Shown in pieces: positions 18,671 to 28,122 of a stretch of 64,000 bases of DNA. Made by a program: the position numbers and the translations under genes. Under the pieces are notes generated by a model. That model was not told the origin of the DNA, ran no database searches, and worked only from the letters and a program-made list of their open reading frames with translations. Location of the stretch: positions 1,255,001 to 1,319,000 of the forward strand of contig NZ_CP104467.1 in the NCBI RefSeq assembly GCF_025369935.1, in the 5' to 3' direction. This stretch comes from Paenibacillus andongensis. GTDB lineage: Bacteria > Bacillota > Bacilli > Paenibacillales > NBRC-103111. Position 1 is the first letter of the stretch, and every line of letters starts with the position of its first letter.

Positions 18671-20461
18671 ATGCGAACAAGCCTACGTCTTCGATTGATG
18701 GTTCTCATGATTTGCTTGACCACGCTGCCGGTTGTAACCGTCACATGGATTGCCACGAATAATACACGGAGTTCCGTGGAGAAGGAAATCATTAATGCGA
18801 ACAATTCGAGGATGTTATGGGCCAATCAATATTTAGAGGAGCTCCATCAGCAAATCGATATTCTGTTTTATTCCTTACAAATTAACCAGACGCTCATGGC
18901 TGGACTTAATGATATGAACAATCCGGATATCGGGGTACAATTTAACACGCAAAATTATATCAAAAACACACTAACGTCTGCCTTCTATGCTAACTCCAGA
19001 AAGATAGATGAATTGAATTTATATATCCATCCGATTCAAAAGGCATTTTCAGTCAGTTATGCAAACAGCGGAACCGTTTATTCCTTAAATATTAGGGAAG
19101 GTAACTGGGGACGTATGCTTCAAACACCCATCAATATGTATTTTAAACAATCCGGCAGTGCCATCTATGCTTATCACAGTATGAATCGATTTGAGGATCG
19201 AATGCTGTTAGGCGGTATTTCCGTCCGTATAAACAAGCAAGTGTGGAGGGAAGTCAGCGATATTTTAAAATCGGAATCAGAGAGCTCGGTTTACTTGATT
19301 AACGATCAAGGGGAACTATTGTCAGGTTCAACGGAGACAATGAATGCCGCAGAGCTTCAGTCCCAACTTCAAAGCCTCGACCAGAATGATTTCGAATTGG
19401 CATTTCGCAGAACGAAAACGGATTTCTATTTCTTAAAAAGAGTCGGAGACGGTCAACTTACGGTGGTGAAGGTCATTCCACTTCGCACAGTTAACCAGAG
19501 CGCACAACCGACGATCCGAGCAGGGATTTTAACAGGAAGCCTGTTTGCTATAGCCTCTATCTTGCTTTCCATCTTCGTATCGCTTCGGATTAGCAGGCCG
19601 ATTGTCAAGCTTGCCAAAACCATGAAGATGACACATATTCATAATTTTAAAATGTCTCCAGTCCAAAGCAGGGACGAAATCGGATTGTTGGAAAACGGCT
19701 ATAATTCCATGATGAAGCGTATTAAGGAATTGATCGAGGTTGAATATCAACAGGAAATCGATCTGAAGAATGCGCAATTAATGGCTCTGCAGGCGCAAAT
19801 CAACCCGCATTTTCTCAATAATACGCTGAATTTGATGGGGGGAATGGCCTTGGTGAAGAATGCTCCTGAAATTTATGAAATTACCCGGGTAATGGGGGAG
19901 CTTTTACGTTATTCCATCAGCGCAGACGGTGATTTGGTACCTCTGGAAGATGAAATCAAGCATATGCGGAATTACCTATATATTCAAGAACAACGCTTTG
20001 CGGATCGCTGCTGTATGCATGTATCTACGGATGAGAGGGCACTGCTTACAAGGCTTCCTAAATTCACACTTCAACCGATCCTCGAGAATGCGTTTGAACA
20101 TGGACTGCAGCGTAAGGAAGGCAAGTGGAATATCGAGATTCGGATAAGGCTCATAGGTAAACGAGTCAATATCTTCGTTAAGGATGACGGGGTAGGCGTT
20201 GACGAGGAACATCTACGCGAGTTGCGATCGGATTTGAGAGAGGGGCGACTGGCGCCTCGAGCAAGGAACAACGATGTAAAAAAGAAAAGAGGAATCGGAT
20301 TAAGAAATGTCCATGCACGGCTCAAGCTGCAATTCGGCAAGGGCTGCGGTGTTCGCATATTTAGTAAGATGGGTGTAGGGACTTTGGTTGTATTAGTAAT
20401 GGCTGCTGTTAAGCATGAGGAAGGAGGCAAAACGGATGCTAAATGTATTGATCATCGATGA
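18671..20461 (+). CDS. Sensor histidine kinase, YesM type
   Basis: This is a membrane kinase of 596 residues. It has an N-terminal transmembrane helix, an extracellular sensor of about 250 residues, a second helix near 290, a HAMP linker, the His_kinase motif QINPHFLNNTLN with H380 and a HATPase_c domain with ILENAFEHG and KDDGVGV. A longer frame opens at 18635, but ATG 18671 follows AGAAAGGA at 18652-18659 and begins with the basic/hydrophobic run expected of the first helix. The stop overlaps the regulator gene by 26 bases, showing translational coupling. Between the ATP-box and the C-terminus a basic insertion (RARNNDVKKKRG) is present. Confidence 0.9.
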   Translation: MRTSLRLRLMVLMICLTTLPVVTVTWIATNNTRSSVEKEIINANNSRMLWANQYLEELHQQIDILFYSLQINQTLMAGLNDMNNPDIGVQFNTQNYIKNTLTSAFYANSRKIDELNLYIHPIQKAFSVSYANSGTVYSLNIREGNWGRMLQTPINMYFKQSGSAIYAYHSMNRFEDRMLLGGISVRINKQVWREVSDILKSESESSVYLINDQGELLSGSTETMNAAELQSQLQSLDQNDFELAFRRTKTDFYFLKRVGDGQLTVVKVIPLRTVNQSAQPTIRAGILTGSLFAIASILLSIFVSLRISRPIVKLAKTMKMTHIHNFKMSPVQSRDEIGLLENGYNSMMKRIKELIEVEYQQEIDLKNAQLMALQAQINPHFLNNTLNLMGGMALVKNAPEIYEITRVMGELLRYSISADGDLVPLEDEIKHMRNYLYIQEQRFADRCCMHVSTDERALLTRLPKFTLQPILENAFEHGLQRKEGKWNIEIRIRLIGKRVNIFVKDDGVGVDEEHLRELRSDLREGRLAPRARNNDVKKKRGIGLRNVHARLKLQFGKGCGVRIFSKMGVGTLVVLVMAAVKHEEGGKTDAKCIDHR

Positions 20462-21536
20462 CGAGCTATGGTCCAGACAAGTCGTAAGATCATTGGGAGC
20501 TTGGAATAAACTCGGACTGAACATTGTTGGGGAAGCAGATGGCGGGCGGGAAGGAATCGATCTGATTGAGACGCTGCATCCTAGCATCGTGATCACCGAT
20601 ATGCGAATGCCGGGACTGGACGGTGTGGAGCTTCTTCAGGTATTAAACGAACGATACCCCGAAGTAAAAATCATCGTAATGAGCGGTTTTGACGATTTCG
20701 TTTATTTGAAGCAGGCGATACGTTCACGTGCCATCGAATATCTATTGAAGCCAATCAATCCAGTTGAATTGAACGCTGCCCTTTCTCGATGTGTGGAGGA
20801 GCTGCAAGCTTCACTACAATTACCAACTTCCTGGGATACGCACATCTTTACGGATAAAATGATGCTGGACACCTATTTGAATTACCGGCAGCAGGTTTAT
20901 GAATATCTCTTGGAACTTAATCGTCCCGCAGTGCTCCACACACTCAAAAGGATAGAGGACCTCTTATCCGAAGGCTATGCAGAGACACAGGACGGGAGAT
21001 TACCTGCTAGAATTGCGCATGATTTTCTGCACTTGCTAGAAGAGTTTACAGCGGGTACGGACTATGGTTTGGATCCAGCTTGGATCGAAGAACGACGTGA
21101 ACGTGCTGCATGGCTAAGCGGGTACTCTTTAGGGGAAATTCATGCCCTCCTGCGTGATTGGTTCATTGATGCCATAGATGCCATTGAGGCGTATCGCAAA
21201 AATAAAAATCGATTAGTCCCCGAGGATGTACAGGTCTACATTGACCGCCACTATCAAGAAACGATTTCCCTTGAGACGGTCGCTCAACACTTTTTTGTAA
21301 GCAAGGAGCATCTAAGTCGAACATTTAAGGCTTCCATCGGTGAGAATTTATCCGATTATATCGTTCGTAAGAGAATGGAGAAAGCTAAAGAATTAATTAT
21401 GGATCAACGACTTGCCATCAAACGTGTAGCTGAACTAACCGGCTATATCGATATCGCTTACTTTTATCGCGTTTTTAAGAAACATTTTGGACTCACTCCA
21501 GGGGAAATGCGTAAGGATGAGCTGGGAAATCAATAA
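20436..21536 (+). CDS. Response regulator, short YesN type (REC + AraC HTH)
   Basis: This regulator has 366 residues. The receiver domain shows D8/D9, phospho-acceptor D55 in ITDMRMP and the KPIN lysine near 105. A linker of about 130 residues, shorter than in the other two regulators of the window, leads to an AraC double HTH (about 265-362, ending in IDIAYFYRVFKKHFGLTP). AAGGAGG at 20422-20428 fixes the start at 20436 rather than the in-frame ATG at 20415. It probably activates the binding protein, permease and GH5 genes that follow. Confidence 0.92.
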   Translation: MLNVLIIDDELWSRQVVRSLGAWNKLGLNIVGEADGGREGIDLIETLHPSIVITDMRMPGLDGVELLQVLNERYPEVKIIVMSGFDDFVYLKQAIRSRAIEYLLKPINPVELNAALSRCVEELQASLQLPTSWDTHIFTDKMMLDTYLNYRQQVYEYLLELNRPAVLHTLKRIEDLLSEGYAETQDGRLPARIAHDFLHLLEEFTAGTDYGLDPAWIEERRERAAWLSGYSLGEIHALLRDWFIDAIDAIEAYRKNKNRLVPEDVQVYIDRHYQETISLETVAQHFFVSKEHLSRTFKASIGENLSDYIVRKRMEKAKELIMDQRLAIKRVAELTGYIDIAYFYRVFKKHFGLTPGEMRKDELGNQ

Positions 21537-21634
21537 AATACAATAACGAATGCTAATAACATCAAATGATTCATTACCCCCTTCTCTCTATACTGAAATT
21601 GTAGTTACTAATCATCTTTAGGGGGAAATGAAAA

Positions 21635-22954
21635 ATGAAGAAAGCGCTTCACTTATTACTAAGTGTTACCTTATTGGGCGCAATGGTCGGTTGCGGCACG
21701 AACACCAACTCCAGTAATGGCGGAAAAGAGGCAACGCCAGCTCCGGCGGATTCGAAACCGGCAGCATCTACTCTTGCTCCAGCTAAGAAAGTAGAATTGA
21801 AAGTATTTATGGGCTTTCCACGGTTTAAGGATCAATTTGATAAATACTTTGAACAATTTAAGGCAAAGGAAAAAGCTGAAAAAAATATTGATGTCACCAT
21901 CAATCTTGAAATGCCAAATCCGGATCAAGCCAAGCAAATTTTGCAGACTCGCCTTTCTTCTAATGATGCGCCGGATTTGTTCACCCTGCACGCTGTAGCA
22001 GACGTTCCCAGTTATTACAAAGCCGGTTACTTGAGTGACCTATCCAATCAGCCATTTGCGGCTGGCTTGTTCGATAACGTTAAGAAGACAGTAACCTTTG
22101 ATGGCAAAATAGTAGCATTACCGCTTGAAAGCTTGGAATGGGGTTATTTGTACAATAAGAAAGTGTTTAATGACATAGGTCTGAAAGCTCCTCAAACGAT
22201 AGATGAAATGAAAGCGGTTGTAGAAAAGCTGAAAGCGAACAAAGTGACACCCTTCGAGTTGTCTTTCCAAGAGGCATGGATTCCGCAGCTGATCATGGCG
22301 CTATCGCTCGGCGGGATTGTGACTTCGGAGCATCCGGATTGGATTCAGAAGATGAACAAGGGTGAGGCCTCCTACAAAGACGTACAGGACGTATTTAATA
22401 TTATTGATATTGTAATGCAAAATGGGACAGATAAGCCATTCGAAGTAGGCAGCGCTCAAGGCTCTACTGATTTCGCTAACGGAAAAGCGGCGATGTGGGT
22501 TCAAGGTCCATGGCAAGCAGAAGCAATTCAAAAGGTTAATCCGAAAATTGAATTTGGCGTGGCACCGCTCCCGGTGAGTAATAACCCCAAGGGTACGATG
22601 ATCAACCTATCAACGTCCACATCTCTAGCGGTATCTCCAACAAGCAAGAACAAAGAGGTTGCCATGGATCTTCTAAACTACATCCTTGATCCGAAGGATT
22701 CGTCAGCCTTGTTCCAAGAGTTGAAGTTCAATCCCGTATCTAAGGTGCACACGTATAAATCGTTCCCTTGGATCGATGAAGCGATGACCTACGTTTCTCA
22801 AGGGAAGGCTTATCAGGACCTGTCTCTTCCCAATGGCATCACGGATGAACAAGCGAAGCTGCTGCAAAGTTACTACGCAAAGCAAGTAACGAAAGACGAG
22901 ATCATCAAATCGCTGGATAAGAAATGGGCAGACGCGATTAAGGCTCAGCAATAG
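21635..22954 (+). CDS. Sugar-binding lipoprotein of an ABC importer (family 1)
   Basis: This 439-residue extracellular solute-binding protein has a type II signal peptide with lipobox LGAMVGC (lipid-anchored C20), a Ser/Pro/Ala-rich linker to about residue 50 and the MalE-like fold with the signature FANGKAAMWVQGPW. TTTAGGGGGAAATG precedes the start. It is the first gene of a four-gene transport/hydrolase operon placed after a two-component system. The ligand is probably a beta-glucan or mannan oligosaccharide judging from the GH5 gene downstream, which is inference. Confidence 0.93.
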   Translation: MKKALHLLLSVTLLGAMVGCGTNTNSSNGGKEATPAPADSKPAASTLAPAKKVELKVFMGFPRFKDQFDKYFEQFKAKEKAEKNIDVTINLEMPNPDQAKQILQTRLSSNDAPDLFTLHAVADVPSYYKAGYLSDLSNQPFAAGLFDNVKKTVTFDGKIVALPLESLEWGYLYNKKVFNDIGLKAPQTIDEMKAVVEKLKANKVTPFELSFQEAWIPQLIMALSLGGIVTSEHPDWIQKMNKGEASYKDVQDVFNIIDIVMQNGTDKPFEVGSAQGSTDFANGKAAMWVQGPWQAEAIQKVNPKIEFGVAPLPVSNNPKGTMINLSTSTSLAVSPTSKNKEVAMDLLNYILDPKDSSALFQELKFNPVSKVHTYKSFPWIDEAMTYVSQGKAYQDLSLPNGITDEQAKLLQSYYAKQVTKDEIIKSLDKKWADAIKAQQ

Positions 22955-22992
22955 CATGGCTATATATGGTGACCGGGAGTGAGAATAGGCTA

Positions 22993-23874
22993 ATGACAAC
23001 GAAACGAAAAAAGACAGTCATCCTATTAGCCTTCGTGTTTCCCGCTCTATTATTCTACGCTGTATTCGTACTCGCCCCCGCATTCGGGGGCGCATGGTAC
23101 AGCCTTACGAATTGGAACGGACTGAATCGCACGTATCGGATGGTGGGATTGGCGAATTACATCGAGGCTTTGACGGCGGACCCGTTCTTCCTAAAGTCGG
23201 TAGGCTTCACCCTTAAATATGTCGTGTTCATGGTTGTGCTTCAGAATGTGATCGCTCTGCTTCTGGCGGTTCTTGTGGAATCCAGACGGCTCAGCAAGGT
23301 ATGGTTCCGAACGATTTTATTCATGCCTAATATGATCAGCTTGATCATAGGCGGATTTATGTGGTTATTTATTTTCACCAAAGTACTTCCGTATATAGCC
23401 GAACATACGGTATTCACCTTTTTGGACAAATCTTGGATCGGTGATCCGGCGTATTCGTTCTTCGCCATCGTCATCGTGTCCCTGTGGGGCGGTGTCGGTT
23501 ACCTGATGGTGATCTATATCGCCTCCTTACAGGGAGTACCCCAACATCTGAAAGAAGCGGCTGCGATGGATGGTGCGAATGCTTTTAAAACGTTTCGTTA
23601 TGTGACGCTTCCGATGATTTATCCGGCTTTGACGATTGGTATCTTTCTTACTCTTAACGGCTCATTTAAAGCATTCGATGCCGTCTACTCGTTAACCGGC
23701 GGTGGTCCGGGCAGATCCACGCAGGTCATCGCGCTGAACATTTTCGAAGAAGCTTTTAAATCAAGTAATCGATATGGATATGCAAATGCCAAGGCGATGA
23801 TCTTGTTTCTAGTCGTGTTTTTGATCACCTTGATTCAGCTATGGTTGATGAAAAGAAGAGAGGTGGAATCATGA
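22993..23874 (+). CDS. Sugar ABC transporter permease, MalF type
   Basis: This CUT1 inner-membrane subunit has 293 residues from the ATG at 22993, which is preceded by GGGAGTGAG. An earlier ATG at 22966 has no ribosome site. Six transmembrane segments are predicted and the EAA loop reads KEAAAMDGANAFKTFRYVTLP. It follows the binding protein by 38 bases and overlaps the next permease by four bases. Confidence 0.92.
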   Translation: MTTKRKKTVILLAFVFPALLFYAVFVLAPAFGGAWYSLTNWNGLNRTYRMVGLANYIEALTADPFFLKSVGFTLKYVVFMVVLQNVIALLLAVLVESRRLSKVWFRTILFMPNMISLIIGGFMWLFIFTKVLPYIAEHTVFTFLDKSWIGDPAYSFFAIVIVSLWGGVGYLMVIYIASLQGVPQHLKEAAAMDGANAFKTFRYVTLPMIYPALTIGIFLTLNGSFKAFDAVYSLTGGGPGRSTQVIALNIFEEAFKSSNRYGYANAKAMILFLVVFLITLIQLWLMKRREVES

Positions 23875-24695
23875 AGCGAATCGGTTCCTTTATGATTCTG
23901 CTCATCCTCATTGCTGCTGCCATCTTTACGTTGTTTCCGATCTACATGGGACTGCTGAACTCCTTTAAGACGGAAGGTGCGATGATGAATAACATTTTGT
24001 CGCTGCCTACCCATTTGGAAGTAGGAAATTATATAGGCGCATTCCATAAGACTAATTTTGTTAGAAGCTTAGGAAATACGATATATATCGCGTCGGTTGG
24101 CTTGTTAGGCATAATTATTTGCGCTTCGATGGCAGGCTTTAAACTATCTAGGACACCGGGGAAGTTAAGCGCATTTATTTTTCTGCTGTTCGTCATGTCC
24201 ACGTTGATTCCATTTCACTCTATTATGATAACGCTGACTAAAATATCTAAAGCGCTATCTGTGCAAGGCTCTACGACGGGTCTAGGATTGATATATATAG
24301 GCACGGGTGTCGCATTTGCGATCTTTTTGTACCATGGTTTTGTGAAATCGATCCCCCGCGATCTGGATGAAGCGGCTGTCATCGATGGATGTGGTGAGTT
24401 CCGATTATTTTTTATCGTCATTTTTCCGTTATTACTGCCGATTACGGCTACGATTGCGATTTTAAACCTGTTATGGATATGGAACGACTTTCTTCTGCCG
24501 TTACTGATGTTAACCAACTATAAGACGTATACCTTGCTATTATCCACCAACATGCTGTTCGGTCAATACGGGAATAATGACTGGTCGGCCATCTTGTCTT
24601 CATTGGTTTTGGCCATGCTGCCGGTCGTTCTCTTCTATTTATTACTGCAAAAATACATTATGAAGGGTATTGCAGACGGTGCGATAAAAGGATAG
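23871..24695 (+). CDS. Sugar ABC transporter permease, MalG type
   Basis: The partner permease has 274 residues and starts in an ATGA overlap with the stop of the MalF-type gene, with GAGGTGG upstream. The EAA loop is LDEAAVIDGCGEFRLFFIVIFP and the C-terminus ends GIADGAIKG. No ATPase gene is in the operon, so a shared MsmX-like ATPase elsewhere is expected. Confidence 0.92.
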   Translation: MKRIGSFMILLILIAAAIFTLFPIYMGLLNSFKTEGAMMNNILSLPTHLEVGNYIGAFHKTNFVRSLGNTIYIASVGLLGIIICASMAGFKLSRTPGKLSAFIFLLFVMSTLIPFHSIMITLTKISKALSVQGSTTGLGLIYIGTGVAFAIFLYHGFVKSIPRDLDEAAVIDGCGEFRLFFIVIFPLLLPITATIAILNLLWIWNDFLLPLLMLTNYKTYTLLLSTNMLFGQYGNNDWSAILSSLVLAMLPVVLFYLLLQKYIMKGIADGAIKG

Positions 24696-24707
24696 GAGTG
24701 AAAATGA

Positions 24708-26312
24708 TTGAGCTCAATTCGTGAGAATGAAGTTGTTGGCTTTCTTAGAGCTGACGGGAATAGGCTAGTCAACGGAGAAGGTCGCGAGGTGCTGCTGAGA
24801 GGCGTAGGCTTTGGAAGTTGGCTGCTCCCAGAGGGTTATATGTGGATGTTTCCGGAGCAAGGGGATCGTCCGCGGCGTATTGAAAAGATGATTCAAGAGC
24901 TGATCGGCGAACGGCAGGCTGAAAGATTTTGGGACATTTACTATGACATTCATACGACGGAAGCAGATATTCAGCAGATTGCTGCTGAAGGCTTCAATTC
25001 GGTTAGGGTGCCAATAAACGCAAGATTTTTGATTGAAGATGGCGAGCCCCTTCGGGTGAAGGAACATAGACTACAGCTTATCGATCGGCTAATCGGATGG
25101 TGTCGTAAACACAGTCTTTATGTAATTCTAGATCTGCACGGGGCACCTGGGGGCCAGACGGGTACGAATATCGACGACTCTGAACGCGACTTGCCGGAGC
25201 TGTTTACAGAAGAACATAATAAACGTCTTACGGTTCAGTTATGGCGTTTTCTCGCAGAGCATTACAAGGATGAATGGATTGTTGCTGGCTATGATCTGCT
25301 CAATGAGCCGCTGCCCAACTGGTTCTCTGCTTATAACGATGAGGTCATGCCACTTTATCGGGACATCGTCAAGGCCATCCGAGAAGTGGATGATCGCCAC
25401 ATAATTATTCTAGAAGGTGCCCATTGGGCAACGGATTGGTCAATTTTCACGGAGAAAATCGACGATAATCTGATGCTGCAGTTTCATAAATATTGGAACA
25501 ATCCAGATACGGAGAGCATTAGAGTCTATTTAGATAAGTGTGAAGAGTGGAACGTGCCCATTTATATGGGTGAAGGCGGCGAAAATAATAAAGCATGGTA
25601 CGCGGGTGCTTTCCGCCTTTTTGAAGATCATAATATCTCATGGAATTTCTGGACTTGGAAAAAGATGGGTAAGAATAATTCGCCATGCAGCGTTAAGGTG
25701 CCTCGCGATTGGCAGATGCTGGTCGAGTATTTAGAAGGCGGTGCGAAGCCAGATGAGATAACCGCACAACGGATCTTAGAGGAGTATCTGACTAATTTAG
25801 CTTTTGAGGAATGTGTGTATTATCGCGATGTTGTTGACGCCTTGTTATGCAGACCTCCTGTTCGCATACCTGCTATTTTCTACGGGTATCGGGGAGAAGG
25901 GGTCAGTTATGGCATCCAGCAGCCGTCGAACCAGAATGTTGGCTTTCGCATCCACGACCGTACGGACATTCGATTTGTCGCAAGTGCCAGGGAGACAGCA
26001 AACTTCGAACATGGCAAAGGAGAGGTCTGGCAAGAGGATGAGCGCCTAGAAGTACACTTGGCTGAAAGCGATTGGCTAGCCTACGAAATTTATGTGCCAA
26101 GAGTGAGTGATTACTCGGTTTACGAGATCAACGTTCACCTTAACGAGCTTGATGAAAACGGAAGTCTGGCAATCTCAATAGATGACCAAAACAAAAATTG
26201 TAGAGAACCGTTTACGCTTGAGTCAGGGACACATCGTATTGTAGTTCAAGCTAAAGGTGCTCCCGTTCGGCTCGAATGGTTAGAAATCATTCCGACCAGC
26301 ATGATGACTTAG
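24708..26312 (+). CDS. GH5 family beta-glycanase with C-terminal beta-sandwich, TTG start
   Basis: This 534-residue enzyme has no signal peptide, so it should cleave oligosaccharides brought in by the preceding importer. The GH5 barrel (about 10-380) shows acid/base E200 in LLNEPL and nucleophile E289 in YMGEGGEN. Residues from about 400 form a beta-rich domain like CBM6/35-type modules. The only start consistent with the frame and with AGGAG at 24694-24698 is TTG 24708. The ATG at 24704 runs into a stop after six codons. Beta-1,3-glucan, mannan or xyloglucan-type fragments are possible substrates, and the subfamily cannot be settled here. Confidence 0.88.
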   Translation: MSSIRENEVVGFLRADGNRLVNGEGREVLLRGVGFGSWLLPEGYMWMFPEQGDRPRRIEKMIQELIGERQAERFWDIYYDIHTTEADIQQIAAEGFNSVRVPINARFLIEDGEPLRVKEHRLQLIDRLIGWCRKHSLYVILDLHGAPGGQTGTNIDDSERDLPELFTEEHNKRLTVQLWRFLAEHYKDEWIVAGYDLLNEPLPNWFSAYNDEVMPLYRDIVKAIREVDDRHIIILEGAHWATDWSIFTEKIDDNLMLQFHKYWNNPDTESIRVYLDKCEEWNVPIYMGEGGENNKAWYAGAFRLFEDHNISWNFWTWKKMGKNNSPCSVKVPRDWQMLVEYLEGGAKPDEITAQRILEEYLTNLAFEECVYYRDVVDALLCRPPVRIPAIFYGYRGEGVSYGIQQPSNQNVGFRIHDRTDIRFVASARETANFEHGKGEVWQEDERLEVHLAESDWLAYEIYVPRVSDYSVYEINVHLNELDENGSLAISIDDQNKNCREPFTLESGTHRIVVQAKGAPVRLEWLEIIPTSMMT

Positions 26313-26339
26313 TACAAGTAATTTAAATGAGTTTCCACT

Positions 26340-26383
26340 AATAAGCAGGCGTTCACTCTTTTGGGTGAATGCTTATTTTTTTG
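26340..26383 (+). terminator. Rho-independent terminator after the GH5 operon
   Basis: AATAAGC...TTCACTC pairs with GGGTGAATGCTTATT across a TTTT loop, and a T-run follows. The GGCGTTCACTC part recurs in the hairpin at 61029-61060. Confidence 0.85.
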
Positions 26384-26505
26384 GAATGGTTATTTGGAAA
26401 AGTGGAGCAGTCGTAGATTGAACAAGGGTTAGTTAGTTGGTAAGTGGCTATTTTCACCAGTGGTTAGTTTTCTGATTCGTGGGAGAAGGGGAAACAAGTA
26501 GGCAA

Positions 26506-26686
26506 GTTGTACAATGTACAACAATTCCTTGATTTTTTCCGGATATGCTGCAGATGTTGTATGTTGTACAACAATTTATCCCTTTTTTATGTGATTGAAC
26601 GGATATTGACCGGAATTGTTGTATTTTTTGCAACAATGACGCGAAAAATGCTAATTAACATGCGAAATGTTGTACAAACTACAACA
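26506..26686. repeat. Cluster of palindromes built on GTTGTA/TACAAC
   Basis: Four inverted repeats lie within 180 bases. They are GTTGTAC-aat-GTACAAC (26506-26522), GTTGTACAAC (26563-26572), ATTGTTG-tatttttt-CAACAAT (26615-26637) and TGTTGTA-caaac-TACAACA (26668-26686). The last is also the left end of the dispersed repeat described next. They could be hairpins or protein-binding palindromes. No coding potential is convincing here. Confidence 0.7.
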
Positions 26687-26794
26687 ATACGGATAAACAA
26701 GCGGATGTTTAAAACATATAGGTCTTAAGCGTAACTTGCCTTTCGTCAACTTTTATAGACCTTCGTATTCAAGGACGGCGTAAGCCGTTTTTCT
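26664..26794 (+). repeat. Dispersed ~130-bp intergenic repeat, copy B
   Basis: It matches copy A at 9832-9959 in the same orientation, including the left TGTTGTA/TACAACA hairpin and the right ACGGC-gtaa-GCCGT stem with a T-run (26775-26793). It fills the gap between the GH5 terminator and the AraC gene at 26953. The nearest genes at the two copies are unrelated, so it is a repeat element and not part of a gene. Confidence 0.75.
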
Positions 26795-26952
26795 TGTGTT
26801 AAAATAATGGCACATTAGGCTGAACAGACGATCAACAAAACTTAGTTTTAGTTATGACCATTTTAACGAAGCTGCGCAGCTTATTCCTTTAAAGTAGACA
26901 CCTTAACGGACATAAGAGTATTCTTATGTGTAGCAAAAGGAGGCCCAAATGT

Positions 26953-28002
26953 ATGAAGTCTCATACCTCTGACCGTATTAAAATCCCGCCGGGATTTTGG
27001 GCTGGATTACGTCAATTAGGGATTGCCGCCCACGAGGTAGCTCGCAAAGCACGACTGCCTCTCACCATTATTACTGAACCAGTAGTTACCACTGCTCAAT
27101 ATTTCGCGATTTGGCAGGCTTATTCCGATCTCATGGGTGACACTGCCGAAGCAATCATCAAACTTGCGACCGTCTTTGAAACAGCGAAGTACCCACCTAC
27201 CGTCTTAGCGACTTACCACGCTCGTGACTACCGCGACGCTCTAAACCGAATGGCTCGGTACAAACAACTGTGTCCTCCCGAAAGCTTACGTATCACCGAG
27301 GAGGGCGAGCACTGTACAATCGAACTGGAATGGCTGAATACCGAGCAACCCGGTCCGCCGACGCTGGTTGGTATCACGCTGGCTTATCTTCTGGAGCTTG
27401 GGCGCCGGGGCACAGGTCAACCTTTGACGGCGCGGTTCGTTGAATTCTCGCACGCAATGGGCGATGTACAGGCCCTTGAGGCTTACTTCGGCTGCCGTGT
27501 CCGGATTGGTGCAAAATGTAACCGGTTGACGTTACATAGAAAGGATCTGGATAGCCCCTTTATCTCGTACAACGAAGAGTTGCTGGAGATTCTGACTCCC
27601 GTTCTGGACCGAACGCTCAATGAGCATCAACACAGCCGCTCAATACCCGAGATGGTCAAGTGGATCATGAAACGCAGCCTAACAGGAGGACGCCCCGACA
27701 TTCAGGCTGTCGCGAGCGAGCTCAGTATGAGCGATCGTACCTTGCAGCGCCGGCTTACTGATGAAGGCACGAGCTTCAAGCATCTGTTGACACAAGCTCG
27801 ACATGAGCAGGCACGAGAGTACTTGGCAGACCCCTCGCTCGATATTAAAGAAGTGGCTTTCTTGATTGGATATGAAGACCAGAACTCGTTCTACCGCGCC
27901 TTCCGCCTTTGGGAAGGTGATACTCCTTCAAATTGGCGTACTGAACATTTAGGTACAAACTCGATATCAGTAGGACCGCTAGGAATGCCGACTATTCACT
28001 GA
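26953..28002 (+). CDS. AraC-family regulator with N-terminal arabinose-binding-like (PF12625-type) domain
   Basis: The 349-residue protein has a sensing domain of the kind found in OruR/ArgR-like AraC proteins (about 15-230) and a C-terminal double HTH with the patterns VASELSMSDRTLQRRL and IKEVAFLIGYEDQNSFYRAFR. This architecture is commoner in Proteobacteria than in Firmicutes. AAAAGGAGG at 26935-26943 favours ATG 26953 over the in-frame ATG at 26926. The SDR gene begins 120 bases downstream on the same strand and may be its target. The ligand is unknown. Confidence 0.85.
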   Translation: MKSHTSDRIKIPPGFWAGLRQLGIAAHEVARKARLPLTIITEPVVTTAQYFAIWQAYSDLMGDTAEAIIKLATVFETAKYPPTVLATYHARDYRDALNRMARYKQLCPPESLRITEEGEHCTIELEWLNTEQPGPPTLVGITLAYLLELGRRGTGQPLTARFVEFSHAMGDVQALEAYFGCRVRIGAKCNRLTLHRKDLDSPFISYNEELLEILTPVLDRTLNEHQHSRSIPEMVKWIMKRSLTGGRPDIQAVASELSMSDRTLQRRLTDEGTSFKHLLTQARHEQAREYLADPSLDIKEVAFLIGYEDQNSFYRAFRLWEGDTPSNWRTEHLGTNSISVGPLGMPTIH

Positions 28003-28122
28003 GTCATCTTATTTGGCGTGTTAAACAAGAACTTTGGCGCAATATGCTAGTTACTGAACAATCCAGACAAGGTAATATAATCTCTATCCGGAGCACAAGA
28101 CTAATCAGTAAGGGAGAAATGT

